A stretch of 64,000 nucleotides of DNA, taken from assembly GCA_050742535.1 (NCBI GenBank), contig JBOGIQ010000003.1:1-64000 (forward strand), in the 5' to 3' direction. Under the pieces are notes generated by a model. The model saw nothing but the letters and a program-made list of their open reading frames with translations. It searched no databases and was not told where the DNA came from. How positions within the stretch are numbered: the stretch's first letter is position 1; each line of letters opens with the position of its first letter. Shown one piece after another: positions 48,645-57,257 of the stretch. The position numbers and the translations under genes were made by a program. Source of the stretch: Gp6-AA40 sp050742535 (GTDB lineage: Bacteria > Acidobacteriota > Vicinamibacteria > Vicinamibacterales > UBA2999).

Positions 48645-49709
48645 CTATCGTACGGCGGTCTGAGTGGCCGGCCCGGCTGCCTGTGGCCGCGACGCGACAT
48701 AGGCGGCAATCGAGACGAAGTCGTCCGCCGTCAGTTTCGCGACGACAGGTTTCATCAGCTCCGACCAGCTGCCCTTCCGTGCGCCGGTCTGCATGTCGTA
48801 CATCTGCCGCGCCAGATAACTCGGCGAACGGCCGCCGATGCCCGGCACCGGCCCCATCCCCTCCAGGTTCGCGCCGTGACAGGTCGCACAGGCGATCGTC
48901 CTGCCATTACCACCGCTGGTCGCGAGCGCCTGCCCCCGCCTGATGCTGCCCATCGGCGCATACGCGACGAACCCAGACCGCGGGTCGCGCAGCACCTCGG
49001 TGCGCTCCGTGTTCTCGGGCGCTTCGATAATCCGGTTGCCGATCGGCTCGGTCTCGTTGCCGTCGAGCCGGAGGAACATCCCGCCCTGGATCCGGGTCCT
49101 CGGAACCGTACTCACCTCGACGACGCGGATCCACTGCGTCCAGGGCATTGCGCTGAAATACGTGGCAGCCTGCAGGATCTCCTCGTCCGTCATCGCTTTC
49201 GCGAACGCGATCATCCGATTCGTGTTGGCCTTCCGCGGGTCGGCGCTCTTCCGCAAATCGTTCTTGAAGTCCATCATCGTCTTGACGAAGTACTCGACCG
49301 GGTATCCCGCGACGGGCGCGTTCTCCGGACGACCTTTGCCATTGGGCATGTGGCACAAGGCGCAGGCCGCGACATTTTGCGCCTGTTTACCCCTGGCGAC
49401 GATCTCAGGCATCTGCGGGTGGTCGCCTGGATACCAGTCCGCCGGTGCGTACTGGTTGGCGATCTGCGCACGGGTGAACTGCTGCGGGGCGCCCGGCAGG
49501 CTGTGCAGAGTCGTGTCCGGGGCGGCGGCGCCGCCGCGACCGCCTCCGGCGGCAGGCGCAGGAGCCGCGGTTGCCGGCGCTGCCCCGGCTGGTGGTGGGG
49601 GCATCGTTACGCCGTACGCCCATAATGGAAATTCTGCGACCGCCTGGAGTCCCGGCCTCGCCAGGGCACCGACGAAAGCGACGATCGACACGCACAGCAG
49701 CCTTCGCAC
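48645..49709 (-). CDS. Secreted diheme cytochrome c
   Basis: 354 residues; the GTG start at 49709 has AGGAGG six bases upstream. Signal peptide (RLLCVSIVAFVGALARPGLQA), then a Pro/Ala/Gly-rich linker (AAGGGRGGAAAP). Two heme c sites: CALCH (VAACALCHMPNGKGRPENAP) and CATCH (IACATCHGANLEGMGPVPGIGG), each followed by a conserved Tyr/Met-rich region (YFVKTMMDF, YLARQMYDM) giving distal ligands. It is downstream of the methanol dehydrogenase operon on the same strand, with a REP-like palindrome between, so it may be the electron acceptor for that enzyme or for another dehydrogenase. Confidence 0.88.
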   Translation of the reverse strand: MRRLLCVSIVAFVGALARPGLQAVAEFPLWAYGVTMPPPPAGAAPATAAPAPAAGGGRGGAAAPDTTLHSLPGAPQQFTRAQIANQYAPADWYPGDHPQMPEIVARGKQAQNVAACALCHMPNGKGRPENAPVAGYPVEYFVKTMMDFKNDLRKSADPRKANTNRMIAFAKAMTDEEILQAATYFSAMPWTQWIRVVEVSTVPRTRIQGGMFLRLDGNETEPIGNRIIEAPENTERTEVLRDPRSGFVAYAPMGSIRRGQALATSGGNGRTIACATCHGANLEGMGPVPGIGGRSPSYLARQMYDMQTGARKGSWSELMKPVVAKLTADDFVSIAAYVASRPQAAGPATQTAVR

Positions 49710-49727
49710 CGGGTCCTCCTTTCGTTG

Positions 49728-49745
49728 GTCCGCCTAAAGGCGGAC
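49728..49745 (-). repeat. REP-like palindrome
   Basis: GTCCGCCT-AA-AGGCGGAC then ACTAC, same orientation as the copy at 45477. It is the only element between the two cytochrome genes and could act in mRNA processing or termination there. Confidence 0.78.
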
Positions 49746-49769
49746 ACTACGACGCAGCGGCCCTACGAC

Positions 49770-50234
49770 TCAACGGGCGCGCCAACCCTCCGGCGGAATC
49801 CACGGCCCGCCGTTCGGACCGACCTCGTCGGGCCGGCCTGGCGGCAGGACCTTCTCGGCACGCGCGCGAACGTAGAGATACACCTGACCGACCTGTTTGT
49901 CGTCGAGCAGCTTGTTCCATGCCTGCATGGCGGTCTTCGGCACGCCGATACGGACGACCCGCAGGAACTCCGCGCGCGTGATCTTCTCTGTTGGGTCGAT
50001 CAGATTCGGCGCAGTGGTCGTTCCCAGCGCATCGACTCCGTGGCAGCGGTAACAGTACACATGCCACCACTTCCATCCTTGATAGACCTCGCGATAGGTA
50101 TCGGACCTGGCCGCCGGTTCGCCCGCCGCAGCCTTGGCGGAGGCGGGCGCTTGACCGGCAATCGTCGCGGACATGGCGAGCAGCAGTGCCACGGCCGATG
50201 CAGTGAGGCTGAATCGAACGCCGGTCGTCGTCAT
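49770..50234 (-). CDS. Cytochrome c, XoxG-like
   Basis: 154 residues from ATG 50234, which overlaps the stop of the preceding gene by four bases. Signal peptide (FSLTASAVALLLAMSATIAGQ). One heme c site, CYRCH (WWHVYCYRCHGVDALGTTTAPNLIDPTEKIT), with a later MQAWNKLLDDKQVGQVYLYVRAR region typical of small class I cytochromes. In known systems XoxG takes electrons from the lanthanide-dependent XoxF enzyme in the periplasm, and position in this operon supports that job. The gene order XoxF-XoxJ-cytochrome is the classical one. Confidence 0.88.
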   Translation of the reverse strand: MTTTGVRFSLTASAVALLLAMSATIAGQAPASAKAAAGEPAARSDTYREVYQGWKWWHVYCYRCHGVDALGTTTAPNLIDPTEKITRAEFLRVVRIGVPKTAMQAWNKLLDDKQVGQVYLYVRARAEKVLPPGRPDEVGPNGGPWIPPEGWRAR

Positions 50235-51040
50235 CGAGGTGTGCGTGGATTCTGATTCACGAGCGGTACGCCGAAGTCCGTCAGGATTCGTGTGATCTCG
50301 GGCCTCCGCCTTTCGAGCACCTGCGCGACGCGCGCGTAAAGCGCCTCGTTGCCCTTTTTCACGCCCATCGAGATGTCGAAGGTAAACGGGAGGTCGCCTT
50401 TGCCTGAGGGGATCGGCACGAGCTCCAGCGGCATGCGCTGCCGTTTCGCGTAGTAGCCCGCCACCGGTCCCCACACGATCGCCAGATCGACGCGTCCGGC
50501 GGCGACCGCCTCGATGATTGCCCCCGGCGGATTCGTCTCTGAATAGAACGTGCCGAAGCCGACCACGTTGTCGACGACGCCGCGTTTCGAAAGCTCGTGC
50601 ACGGGCGGTGGGTTCGTGTAGTCGTCGCCGAGCAGGTGCACGCCAATCTTCAGCTTCTTGAGGCGTGGATCGTCGAGCGACGTGATCGCCCACCCTTTGT
50701 GCTTTGGATAGACGAAGACGTACGTCGATCGGTAGTACGGCTTCGTCGTCCGCACGAGGTCATACTGCAACGGCACACCGATGACCACGTCGCAACGACC
50801 TTCTTCGAGCGTCGCATTCATCGTGTTGCGGATAAAACCCTGCCGCTGCCCCCACCAGACGTAGCTCGGCGTCGCGCCCAAATCCTTCGCGACCAGCGCG
50901 GCGATGCGATTTTCGAAGCCTTCGAGGCGATCGTTCGAGAAGGGCATGTTCTGCGGGTCCGCGCACACACGAAACCGTGTCTGCGCGCCCGCAGACCAGA
51001 CGACCCAGAGCACGATCGCCGCCGACAGCGCGACCTTCAC
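50231..51040 (-). CDS. Quinoprotein-dehydrogenase-associated periplasmic binding protein, XoxJ/MxaJ-like
   Basis: 269 residues, ATG overlapping the dehydrogenase stop by four bases. Signal peptide (MKVALSAAIVLWVVWSAGA). The mature part is the TIGR03871-type substrate-binding fold: FRVCADPQNMPFSNDRLEGFENRIAALVAKDLGA, YVWWGQRQGFIRNTMNATLEEGRCDVVIGVPLQYD, TTKPYYRSTYVFV and DLAIVWGPVAGYYAKRQ. In methylotrophs, MxaJ/XoxJ helps assemble or activate the PQQ dehydrogenase. This placement between enzyme and cytochrome is the family's usual context. Confidence 0.93.
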   Translation of the reverse strand: MKVALSAAIVLWVVWSAGAQTRFRVCADPQNMPFSNDRLEGFENRIAALVAKDLGATPSYVWWGQRQGFIRNTMNATLEEGRCDVVIGVPLQYDLVRTTKPYYRSTYVFVYPKHKGWAITSLDDPRLKKLKIGVHLLGDDYTNPPPVHELSKRGVVDNVVGFGTFYSETNPPGAIIEAVAAGRVDLAIVWGPVAGYYAKRQRMPLELVPIPSGKGDLPFTFDISMGVKKGNEALYARVAQVLERRRPEITRILTDFGVPLVNQNPRTPR

Positions 51041-52800
51041 GGCAAGCTGAACACCGTCAGCACACCCCCCTGGTTGCTATAGTTCGCCAGGTCCTTGAAC
51101 GCGCCGATTGCGCCGAGCCCGGCTGTCGGATCCTCGAGGCTCATGTCAGCGGCGACGCCGATGCCTGACCATCCGCCGATCCCTGAGAGCACCGCGACAT
51201 ACTGCTTGCCGTCGGGACCGGCGTAGGTCATCGGGTTGCCGATGATGCCGGACGGCGTCTTGAACTTCCACAGCACGTCGCCCGTCTTCGCATCGACCGC
51301 CTTCAGCCACCCTTCCATCGTCCCGTAGAAGACGACGTCGCCGGCCGTCGCGAGTGCACCGCCCCACGCCGAGAGCTGCTCCTTGATGCCCCACACCTTC
51401 TTGCCGTTGACCGGATCCCAGGCCATGAATTCGCCGCGGTGGCCGCCTGGACCGGCTTTGCTGACGACGATCGCGCCGACGTACGGCTGTCCCGCCTGAT
51501 ACTTCACCTCGACGCCCTCGTAGTCCATGCACAGGTTGTTGGAGGGAACGTAGAAGTATCCGGTTCTTGGCGAGAACGACACCGGCTGCTGATTCTTTCC
51601 ACCCATTGCCGACGGGCAGATGTCCTTCGTATTCCTGGTCGCCGTCGTCTGCTTCTCCGGATCCTCGATCGGCTTGCCGGTCTTGAGGTCGACGCCCTTC
51701 GCCCAGTTGACGAAGACGAACGGATCGGCCCGCAGCAGCTCGCCGGTCCTGCGATCGAGCACGTAGGCGAATCCGTTGCGATCGAAGTTGACGAGAACCT
51801 GTCGCGTCTGCCCGTTGATGTTCAGATCGACGAGCACGTTCTCGTTGATGCCGTCGTAATCCCACCTGTCGTGCGGGGTTTTCTGATACGCCCACGCCGC
51901 CTTGCCCGTGTCCGGATTGCGGGCAAAGATCGTCATCGAGTACTTGTTGTCCCCCGGCCGCTGATCGGGATTCCACGAACCGGGATTGCCTGTGCCGTAG
52001 TAAAAGAGATTCAGCGCCGGGTCATAGGTGTACCAGCCCCATGTGGTGCCTCCGCCACGCTTCCATTCGTCGCCCTTCCACGTTTCGACCGAGCCGGGGA
52101 AGCCAACGTCGGCCTCGGGTCCGGTGCTGTACATGCGCCAGATCTGCTTGCCCGTGCTCACGTCGTTCGCGGTGACGAAGCCGCGCACCCCGAACTCGCC
52201 GCCGGAGATTCCGGAGATGACCTTGTCCTTGATGATGAGCGGCGCCGAAGTCACCGTCTGGCCGACCTTGTAGTCGCCCTGCTTCGCGGTCCACACTTCC
52301 TGGCCCGTGTTCGCGTCGAGCGCCACCGTGGTCGTGTCCAGCTGGTTGAAGAAGATCTTGCCGTCCGCGTACGCGACGCCGCGGTTCACGGTGTCGCAGC
52401 AGGCGACAGGAATCACGTTGGGATCCTGCTTCGGCGTGTATTTCCACTTGATCGGCGCGCCTTCCTGCGTCAGGTCGAGCGCGTAGACGATGTTCGGATA
52501 GGGCGTGCTGACGTACATCGTGTTGCCGACCACCAGCGGACCGCCCTCGTGGCCGCGCAGCACCCCGGTCGAGAAGGACCACGCGACCTTGAGATCCTTG
52601 ACGTTGCTGGCGTTGATCTCTTCGAGCGTGCTGTAGCGGGTCGCTGCCGCGTTCTTGTTCGGCATCGCCCATTCCTTGTCGGGGTTGTCGGCTGAAGCCG
52701 TCGGGCTGGATGCCGTGGAATCTGTGGTGCCGGTGCAACCGAAGGTGGCGACTACCCCGAGGAGGCCGACGACGCCGAACAACCTGGTCCACGTCTGCAT
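51037..52800 (-). CDS. PQQ-dependent methanol/ethanol dehydrogenase, lanthanide-type (XoxF-like)
   Basis: 587 residues; ATG 52800 with AGGAG upstream. Eight-bladed propeller oxidising primary alcohols in the periplasm. Lanthanide signature: D314-Y315-D316 in HDRWDYDGIN; the second Asp (D316) is the extra ligand found in XoxF but replaced by Ala in calcium enzymes. The vicinal disulfide C134-C135 (VACCDTVNRG) stacks on PQQ. Other motifs: ISGGEFGVRGFVTA and NPDQRPGDNKYSMTIFARN. The N-terminus (LFGVVGLLGVVATFGC) looks like a lipoprotein signal with an atypical lipobox, followed by a Ser/Thr-rich linker, so the enzyme may be tethered rather than soluble. First gene of the operon running to 49770. 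Confidence 0.93.
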   Translation of the reverse strand: MQTWTRLFGVVGLLGVVATFGCTGTTDSTASSPTASADNPDKEWAMPNKNAAATRYSTLEEINASNVKDLKVAWSFSTGVLRGHEGGPLVVGNTMYVSTPYPNIVYALDLTQEGAPIKWKYTPKQDPNVIPVACCDTVNRGVAYADGKIFFNQLDTTTVALDANTGQEVWTAKQGDYKVGQTVTSAPLIIKDKVISGISGGEFGVRGFVTANDVSTGKQIWRMYSTGPEADVGFPGSVETWKGDEWKRGGGTTWGWYTYDPALNLFYYGTGNPGSWNPDQRPGDNKYSMTIFARNPDTGKAAWAYQKTPHDRWDYDGINENVLVDLNINGQTRQVLVNFDRNGFAYVLDRRTGELLRADPFVFVNWAKGVDLKTGKPIEDPEKQTTATRNTKDICPSAMGGKNQQPVSFSPRTGYFYVPSNNLCMDYEGVEVKYQAGQPYVGAIVVSKAGPGGHRGEFMAWDPVNGKKVWGIKEQLSAWGGALATAGDVVFYGTMEGWLKAVDAKTGDVLWKFKTPSGIIGNPMTYAGPDGKQYVAVLSGIGGWSGIGVAADMSLEDPTAGLGAIGAFKDLANYSNQGGVLTVFSLP

Positions 52801-52937
52801 ACGAGCTCCTAGTGCGCACGGCAGGTGCGCCTGATGCCGGAAGTGGACGGAATTATGTCGCTGCGCGCGGGGTTGTCAATGGGGCTCGAAGCTGGAAACA
52901 CCCCTGATTCGACGTGCTGCTGTAAGATGCGCGCCGG

Positions 52938-54560
52938 ATGGACGCCTCACGACGGCGATTTCTCGAACGCGCAGCAGTGGCTGCGGCGCTCGGGCTGATC
53001 GGCCCGCCGCCGCTTCGCGGCTTCGGAGGGGCACACGCTGGCCTGCGCGCGCAGGCCCGGCCGCCGGCGGCGCCGCAGGCAGTCGACCTGCACCTCGTCA
53101 ATGGCAGATTTCACACAATGGATTCGGCCAGCCGCGTCGTATCCCAGGTGTGGATCAGGAACGGCCGCTTCGCCGGTGTCGGCGACAACCTGTCGACGCA
53201 GGGGAACCCGCGGCGGATCGATCTCCGCCGCCGCACGGTCATCCCGGGCATCGTCGATGCACACAACCATATCGTTCTGGTCGGAAACCGCCCCGGGTGG
53301 CACACGCCGCTCGAGCACGTGTTCACGATCCCCGACTGCGTCGCGGCGTTGAACGCGCGCGCCAGCGGAGTGCCGGCTGGCGAGATGATCACGTGCGTCG
53401 GCCCGCTCGCCGCGATGCAGTTCGCCGGAAATCGTCTTCCGGATCTGACGGAGCTCGACGCGGTGCCGCGTCCGGTCTATCTACAGGCCGCACAGGGCGG
53501 CACGCGCACCAATTCAGAAGGGAAGAAGTGGCTCGAGGCGCGCGGCGTGATGGTTGCTGCTGACGGCGCGATCACCGGACCGGCGACCGGCCTGGCACTG
53601 CAGACGCTTCGCAGGGAACTGCTCACGGCCGAGACGCGCAAGCGTTCGGCGGCGGACGCACTGCGGTACTACTCGACGCTCGGCGTCACCACGCATCGCG
53701 ACTCGGGCGCGTTCCATGCCGACGCGCCGGCTCCCGGCATCGCCAGCGAGAACACCTACACGATGCACGAGCCGTTTCTCGCGCTGATGCGGGAGGGTCG
53801 CCTGACCGCGCGGCTCCGGCTCGACTTCCTGCATCAGGATCCGCCGAATGCGAATCCGCCGCTGCCGACCTTATCCGATCGGTTGAGGAACTCGTTTCCA
53901 TTCTTCGGCAATGACTGGATCAGGACCGGGGGCATCGGCGAGTTCACCGGCGGCGGCCTCGACGGGCTGCGCGCCATCGCACGAGCCGGCTGGCGTGGCG
54001 AGGACCACTCGCTCAGTCTGCAGAACGCCACGCAGCTCATTACCGCTCGCGAGACGGTCAACAAGGAGATCCCGATCGGCAGCCTGCGCTGGATCATTTC
54101 GCACATTCCTGCCTTCACACCCGAACTCGCGGATCGCGCGAACGCACTCGGTATTGGCCTCCTGGTCGGCTGGGGGCCGACGCGCACCGGCACGAACGTC
54201 GGACCGCCGTACCGCATGCTGATGGGCCACGCCATCAGGAAAGCATTCCATTCGGATGGCGGAGACATCACCGTGATCAACCCGTGGCTTAACTTCTCGA
54301 CGATGATCACCGGCAGGAACCTGGCGGGGCAACCGATTCTGGGCGATCAAACGCTGTCGCGTCAGGAGACCCTCTGGCTCGCGACGGCCGCGACCAAGTG
54401 GTTCATCTGGGAGGACGATCTCGGCTCCATCGAAGTTGGCAACCACGCCGATCTTGCGGTGCTCGACCGCGACTACTTTACCGTGCCAGACGATCAGATC
54501 ACGCGTGTGCGGTCAGTGATGACCGTTGTGGGTGGCAAGGTTGTTCACAGCGAGATCTAG
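52938..54560 (+). CDS. Tat-exported amidohydrolase
   Basis: 540 residues. A twin-arginine signal (SRRRFLERAAVAAALGLIG) leads into an amidohydrolase of the YtcJ/metal-dependent type: LVNGRFHTMDSASRVVSQVWIRNGRFAGVG, then the first metal motif PGIVDAHNHIVLV with H109 and H111. Later features include GVTTHRDSGAF, ISHIPAFTPELADRANALGIGLLVGWGP, and the terminal EVGNHADLAVLDRDYFTVPDD. The C-terminal strand domain is complete. It acts on an unknown C-N or C-O bond outside the cytoplasm, folded with its metal before export. A fragment of its coding region (about 54052-54180) is duplicated at 55586-55740. The stop overlaps the convergent PD40 gene by four bases. Confidence 0.9.
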   Translation: MDASRRRFLERAAVAAALGLIGPPPLRGFGGAHAGLRAQARPPAAPQAVDLHLVNGRFHTMDSASRVVSQVWIRNGRFAGVGDNLSTQGNPRRIDLRRRTVIPGIVDAHNHIVLVGNRPGWHTPLEHVFTIPDCVAALNARASGVPAGEMITCVGPLAAMQFAGNRLPDLTELDAVPRPVYLQAAQGGTRTNSEGKKWLEARGVMVAADGAITGPATGLALQTLRRELLTAETRKRSAADALRYYSTLGVTTHRDSGAFHADAPAPGIASENTYTMHEPFLALMREGRLTARLRLDFLHQDPPNANPPLPTLSDRLRNSFPFFGNDWIRTGGIGEFTGGGLDGLRAIARAGWRGEDHSLSLQNATQLITARETVNKEIPIGSLRWIISHIPAFTPELADRANALGIGLLVGWGPTRTGTNVGPPYRMLMGHAIRKAFHSDGGDITVINPWLNFSTMITGRNLAGQPILGDQTLSRQETLWLATAATKWFIWEDDLGSIEVGNHADLAVLDRDYFTVPDDQITRVRSVMTVVGGKVVHSEI

Positions 54561-55585
54561 CGACGATCAGAAGCTTTCCTGTGATCCAGGTGAGTGAGAA
54601 CTTGACCAGCTGATCCGAAATGCCGAGGCCCCGCGAGGCGGGACCAGAAGATGCCTCGCGAGCCGGAGGTCTCTCCGTCATGCTCGCCAGGTCTGGGACC
54701 TCGTTGGTGTTTGGTGCGAGTAGTCATCCAGATATCCTGGCTGCCGAATCCGCCCGGGCGGGCTGCTTGAAAAAACAGCGTTCGACGGTCTGACGAAATG
54801 TAAGGCTGCACATCACCAAAGACGCTGTTCACGATCGGTCCCAGGTTCGTCGGCGGGGACCAGGCATCGAACACCGTGCGGCGCGTGGCCACCCACAGGT
54901 CAACGCCGCCGACTGAGACAGGTCTGTCAGAGAAGAAGAAGATCTCGAGCCCATCGAACCTGATCGATGGATGCTGCTCGATTCCAAGGCTACTCAGCTC
55001 CGCCACCAGACTCGCCGGGCCGAACGTTCCGATGAAGAGCTCGCTGACGTAGATGTCGGTGCCGCCGATTCCGCCCGGTCGGGCGCTGTGGAAGAAGAGC
55101 TGTGGCACACCGCCGTCATTGTTCGCGAAGTAACTGGGTGCGCCGTCGTTGAAGGCTGAATTGACGTCAGCACCGAGGTTCACCGCGGGCTGCCAGCCAA
55201 AGGGGTCGTGCGTGTGCTGACGATACGACGCCCAGATGTCATTGCTTCCGAAACCGCCGGGGCGATCGCTCGCGAAGAACAGCCAGTGCTCATCGCGGGA
55301 CAAGGCGGCGACCGCCTCGATGCTGGGCGTGTTGATCACCCCGCCGAGGTGGATCGGAGCCCCCCATGGCGCACCCTCGCTGGCACGTTGTGAAACCCAG
55401 AAGTCGGTCGAGCCCTCTCCACCTGGGCGGTCGGAGTGGAAGTAGAGGCTCAATCCATCCTTGGAAATGGCGGGGCCGCCCTCGGCGAACACAGAATTGA
55501 CGACCGGCCCAAGGTTCACCGGCGCGGACCAGTTCGAGTAGCCAGGCGCGGCGTTTGGGGACGACGTAATGAGCGTGACCAAGAC
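54557..55585 (-). pseudogene. PD40/WD40-like propeller protein with its 5' end replaced
   Basis: Up to base 55585 the frame encodes a secreted-type PD40 protein: YSNWSAPVNLGPVVNSVFAEGGPAISKDGLSLYFHSDRPGGEG, then four more similar units ending in SDRPGGFGSNDIW, SARPGGIGGTDIY, SDRPVSVGGVDLW and AARPGGFGSQDIW. The five repeats are typical of TolB-like propellers. Upstream of LIVLVTLITSSPNAAPG, however, the DNA is an antisense copy of part of the amidohydrolase gene, so the original start and half of the signal peptide are lost. A TTG could still serve as start, but no binding site is seen. Likely dead or remodelled. Confidence 0.75.
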
Positions 55586-56045
55586 GATGAGACGGTCAAC
55601 AAGGAGATCCCGATCGGCAGCCTGCGCTGGATCATCTCGCACATTCCCGCCTTCACATCGGAGCTCGCTGATCGCGCGAACGCGCTCGGCATCGGTGTCC
55701 TGGTCGGCTGGGGCCGACTCGCACCGGACGAGCCTGGGCGCGAGCGACGTGTGAGCGGCGTGATCAGCAAAGACGGTAAATCGGGCCCGCAGGCACTGCT
55801 GCGACGGCGCCGCAGCTATTGCCACTGGCGTCCGAGGCGGCTGGTTACCGACACGATTCGAAGGCTGTCGCCCGGATCATTTAAGGCGGCGGCGGTGTCG
55901 TCAGTCCACGCCGGAGGGTCCGATTTTCCACGTCGCGAACCGGAGCCGCGAACAGGCTCGTCCGGTGCGGCTCTTCACGTGCTCGCACCAGAGTTTTAAG
56001 GGCGCGCCAGGCGCATGCGAGGGCTAGCCAAAATCGAAAATCGCG
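55586..56045 (+). pseudogene. Fragment of a second amidohydrolase gene
   Basis: Bases 55586-55735 copy about 54052-54200 of the neighbouring amidohydrolase: the codons for ETVNKEIPIGSLRWIISHIPAFT, LADRANALGIGVLVGWG are kept with scattered substitutions. After that the similarity fades and no frame continues. The remaining bases to 56045 hold nothing recognisable apart from a short GTCAGTCCACGCCGGAGGG stretch. The differences from the intact gene suggest an older paralogue, not a recent copy. Confidence 0.75.
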
Positions 56046-56052
56046 CTAGCGA

Positions 56053-56445
56053 CTAATCCCACTCCAACTCCACTCCATGCCCTCTCGTCTTGTCGCCGTG
56101 CAGCGGCGTCACGAACCCGAGGAGACAGCCGGCGCTGCCGTCCCTGAGCGGATGGCAGCGAACCTTGATGGGATCGCCGACGCGCACATCCTCCTTCTTG
56201 ACGCCCTTCAGGTAGATGGTCTGAGGGTTGGTCGCCTCGAGGGCCCAGGTCTTCGTCTCGCCCTTTGCGTTCTTGACGTCGAGGTGGACGATCGAGTGCG
56301 GGGAGATCAGGACGACCAGTTTCACGACGCCTTCCATCACCGTCCATCGGGAGATGTCGTAATTGCCATGCGAGTGATGGGCCGCAGGAGAGGCGGTCAG
56401 GCAGGTCGCACAGACGAGGGCGGTGCCGAGGGCCTTGAACACCAT
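56053..56445 (-). CDS. DUF6152 family secreted protein
   Basis: 130 residues, ATG 56445 with AAGGAGG upstream. A signal peptide (KALGTALVCATCLTASPA) ends at AHHSHGNYDISRWTVMEGVVKLVVLISPHSIVHLDVKN. The AHHS opening, the GVV and PHS positions and a LRVGDPIKVRCHPLRDGSAGC segment follow the DUF6152 pattern. The WTNPHAR-type motif is changed to LISPHSIV. It is 10 bases downstream of the gene at 56456 (same strand), so they are likely cotranscribed. Confidence 0.85.
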   Translation of the reverse strand: MVFKALGTALVCATCLTASPAAHHSHGNYDISRWTVMEGVVKLVVLISPHSIVHLDVKNAKGETKTWALEATNPQTIYLKGVKKEDVRVGDPIKVRCHPLRDGSAGCLLGFVTPLHGDKTRGHGVELEWD

Positions 56446-56455
56446 GGCTGCCTCC

Positions 56456-57172
56456 TTATCGCGGCGGTCGAACGACGCCGTCGATCGACGTCGTCAGGTC
56501 CCGCAGTGTGAACGGTGGACGTTCGCGCGGAAACGCCCATTCCCCGTATCCTTCGGTGTAGATGGTCCGATAGCGGATGGCGAGCCCCTGCTCGTCGGCC
56601 CATGCCAGCGACTGCATGAACAGGATCGGCTCCGGCGTTCCGGAACCGACGGTGGCTTCGTGAATGTAGAGACGGCCGGCGTGCTGATGGATCGCCGCGT
56701 AGGTGCGCGATCGATCGGCGTTCGTCATCTGGAGCAGGCGCCCTGAGACGAGCTCGATGAAGTAGTACATGTAGTGCGTCATCTTCACGCCGTCGCGCTT
56801 GATGTAGCTCCACACCGCATGGTCGGTCGCGCCGGCGACATCCAGACGGAAGTCGTTCTGGCACGTGTCGCCGTCCTGTTGATTCGCCCCCTTTGCCGCC
56901 AGGCACTTCGCCACTCGAGCGGCGTGCAGCTTCTCGAGGCCGCGATAGTCGACGACGGTCGTGGAGTAGCGGCCGAACGCATCGTTCGCGCGGTAGACGC
57001 GCGCCGGCAGCGTCTGGCCGTATTCCGTCGGATATGTCGTGACGTCGAGTGCGGGTTGACCGGGATAGTTCGCGCTGAAGCCATCGTCGGTGCTGACGAA
57101 GCGCGCCCACTCCTGCGCGAAGGCTGGCCCCGGGAGGGACAGGATCACCACCGCCAATGGAATCCACCGCAT
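56456..57172 (-). CDS. Secreted protein of unknown function
   Basis: 238 residues from ATG 57172, with GAGGAGG eight bases upstream. Signal peptide (MRWIPLAVVILSLPGPAFA). The mature part opens EWARFVSTDDGFSANYPGQPALDVTTYPTEYGQTLPARVYRA, a form seen in secreted proteins with an N-terminal DUF-type beta sandwich. Later parts: VAKCLAAKGANQQDGDTC, VWSYIKRDGVKMTHYMYYFIELVSGRLLQMTNADRSRTYAAI and LAIRYRTIYTEGYGEWAF. Two cysteines may form a disulfide. The gene is in an operon with DUF6152 downstream and diverges from 57258. Confidence 0.75.
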   Translation of the reverse strand: MRWIPLAVVILSLPGPAFAQEWARFVSTDDGFSANYPGQPALDVTTYPTEYGQTLPARVYRANDAFGRYSTTVVDYRGLEKLHAARVAKCLAAKGANQQDGDTCQNDFRLDVAGATDHAVWSYIKRDGVKMTHYMYYFIELVSGRLLQMTNADRSRTYAAIHQHAGRLYIHEATVGSGTPEPILFMQSLAWADEQGLAIRYRTIYTEGYGEWAFPRERPPFTLRDLTTSIDGVVRPPR

Positions 57173-57257
57173 GGTTTCCTCCTCAGCTGCTGACCGTGCC
57201 GGACGAGAGGCCGCGATTATAGCTAACGGCGCGTGGCGCAACGGCCGAAACGCTATC

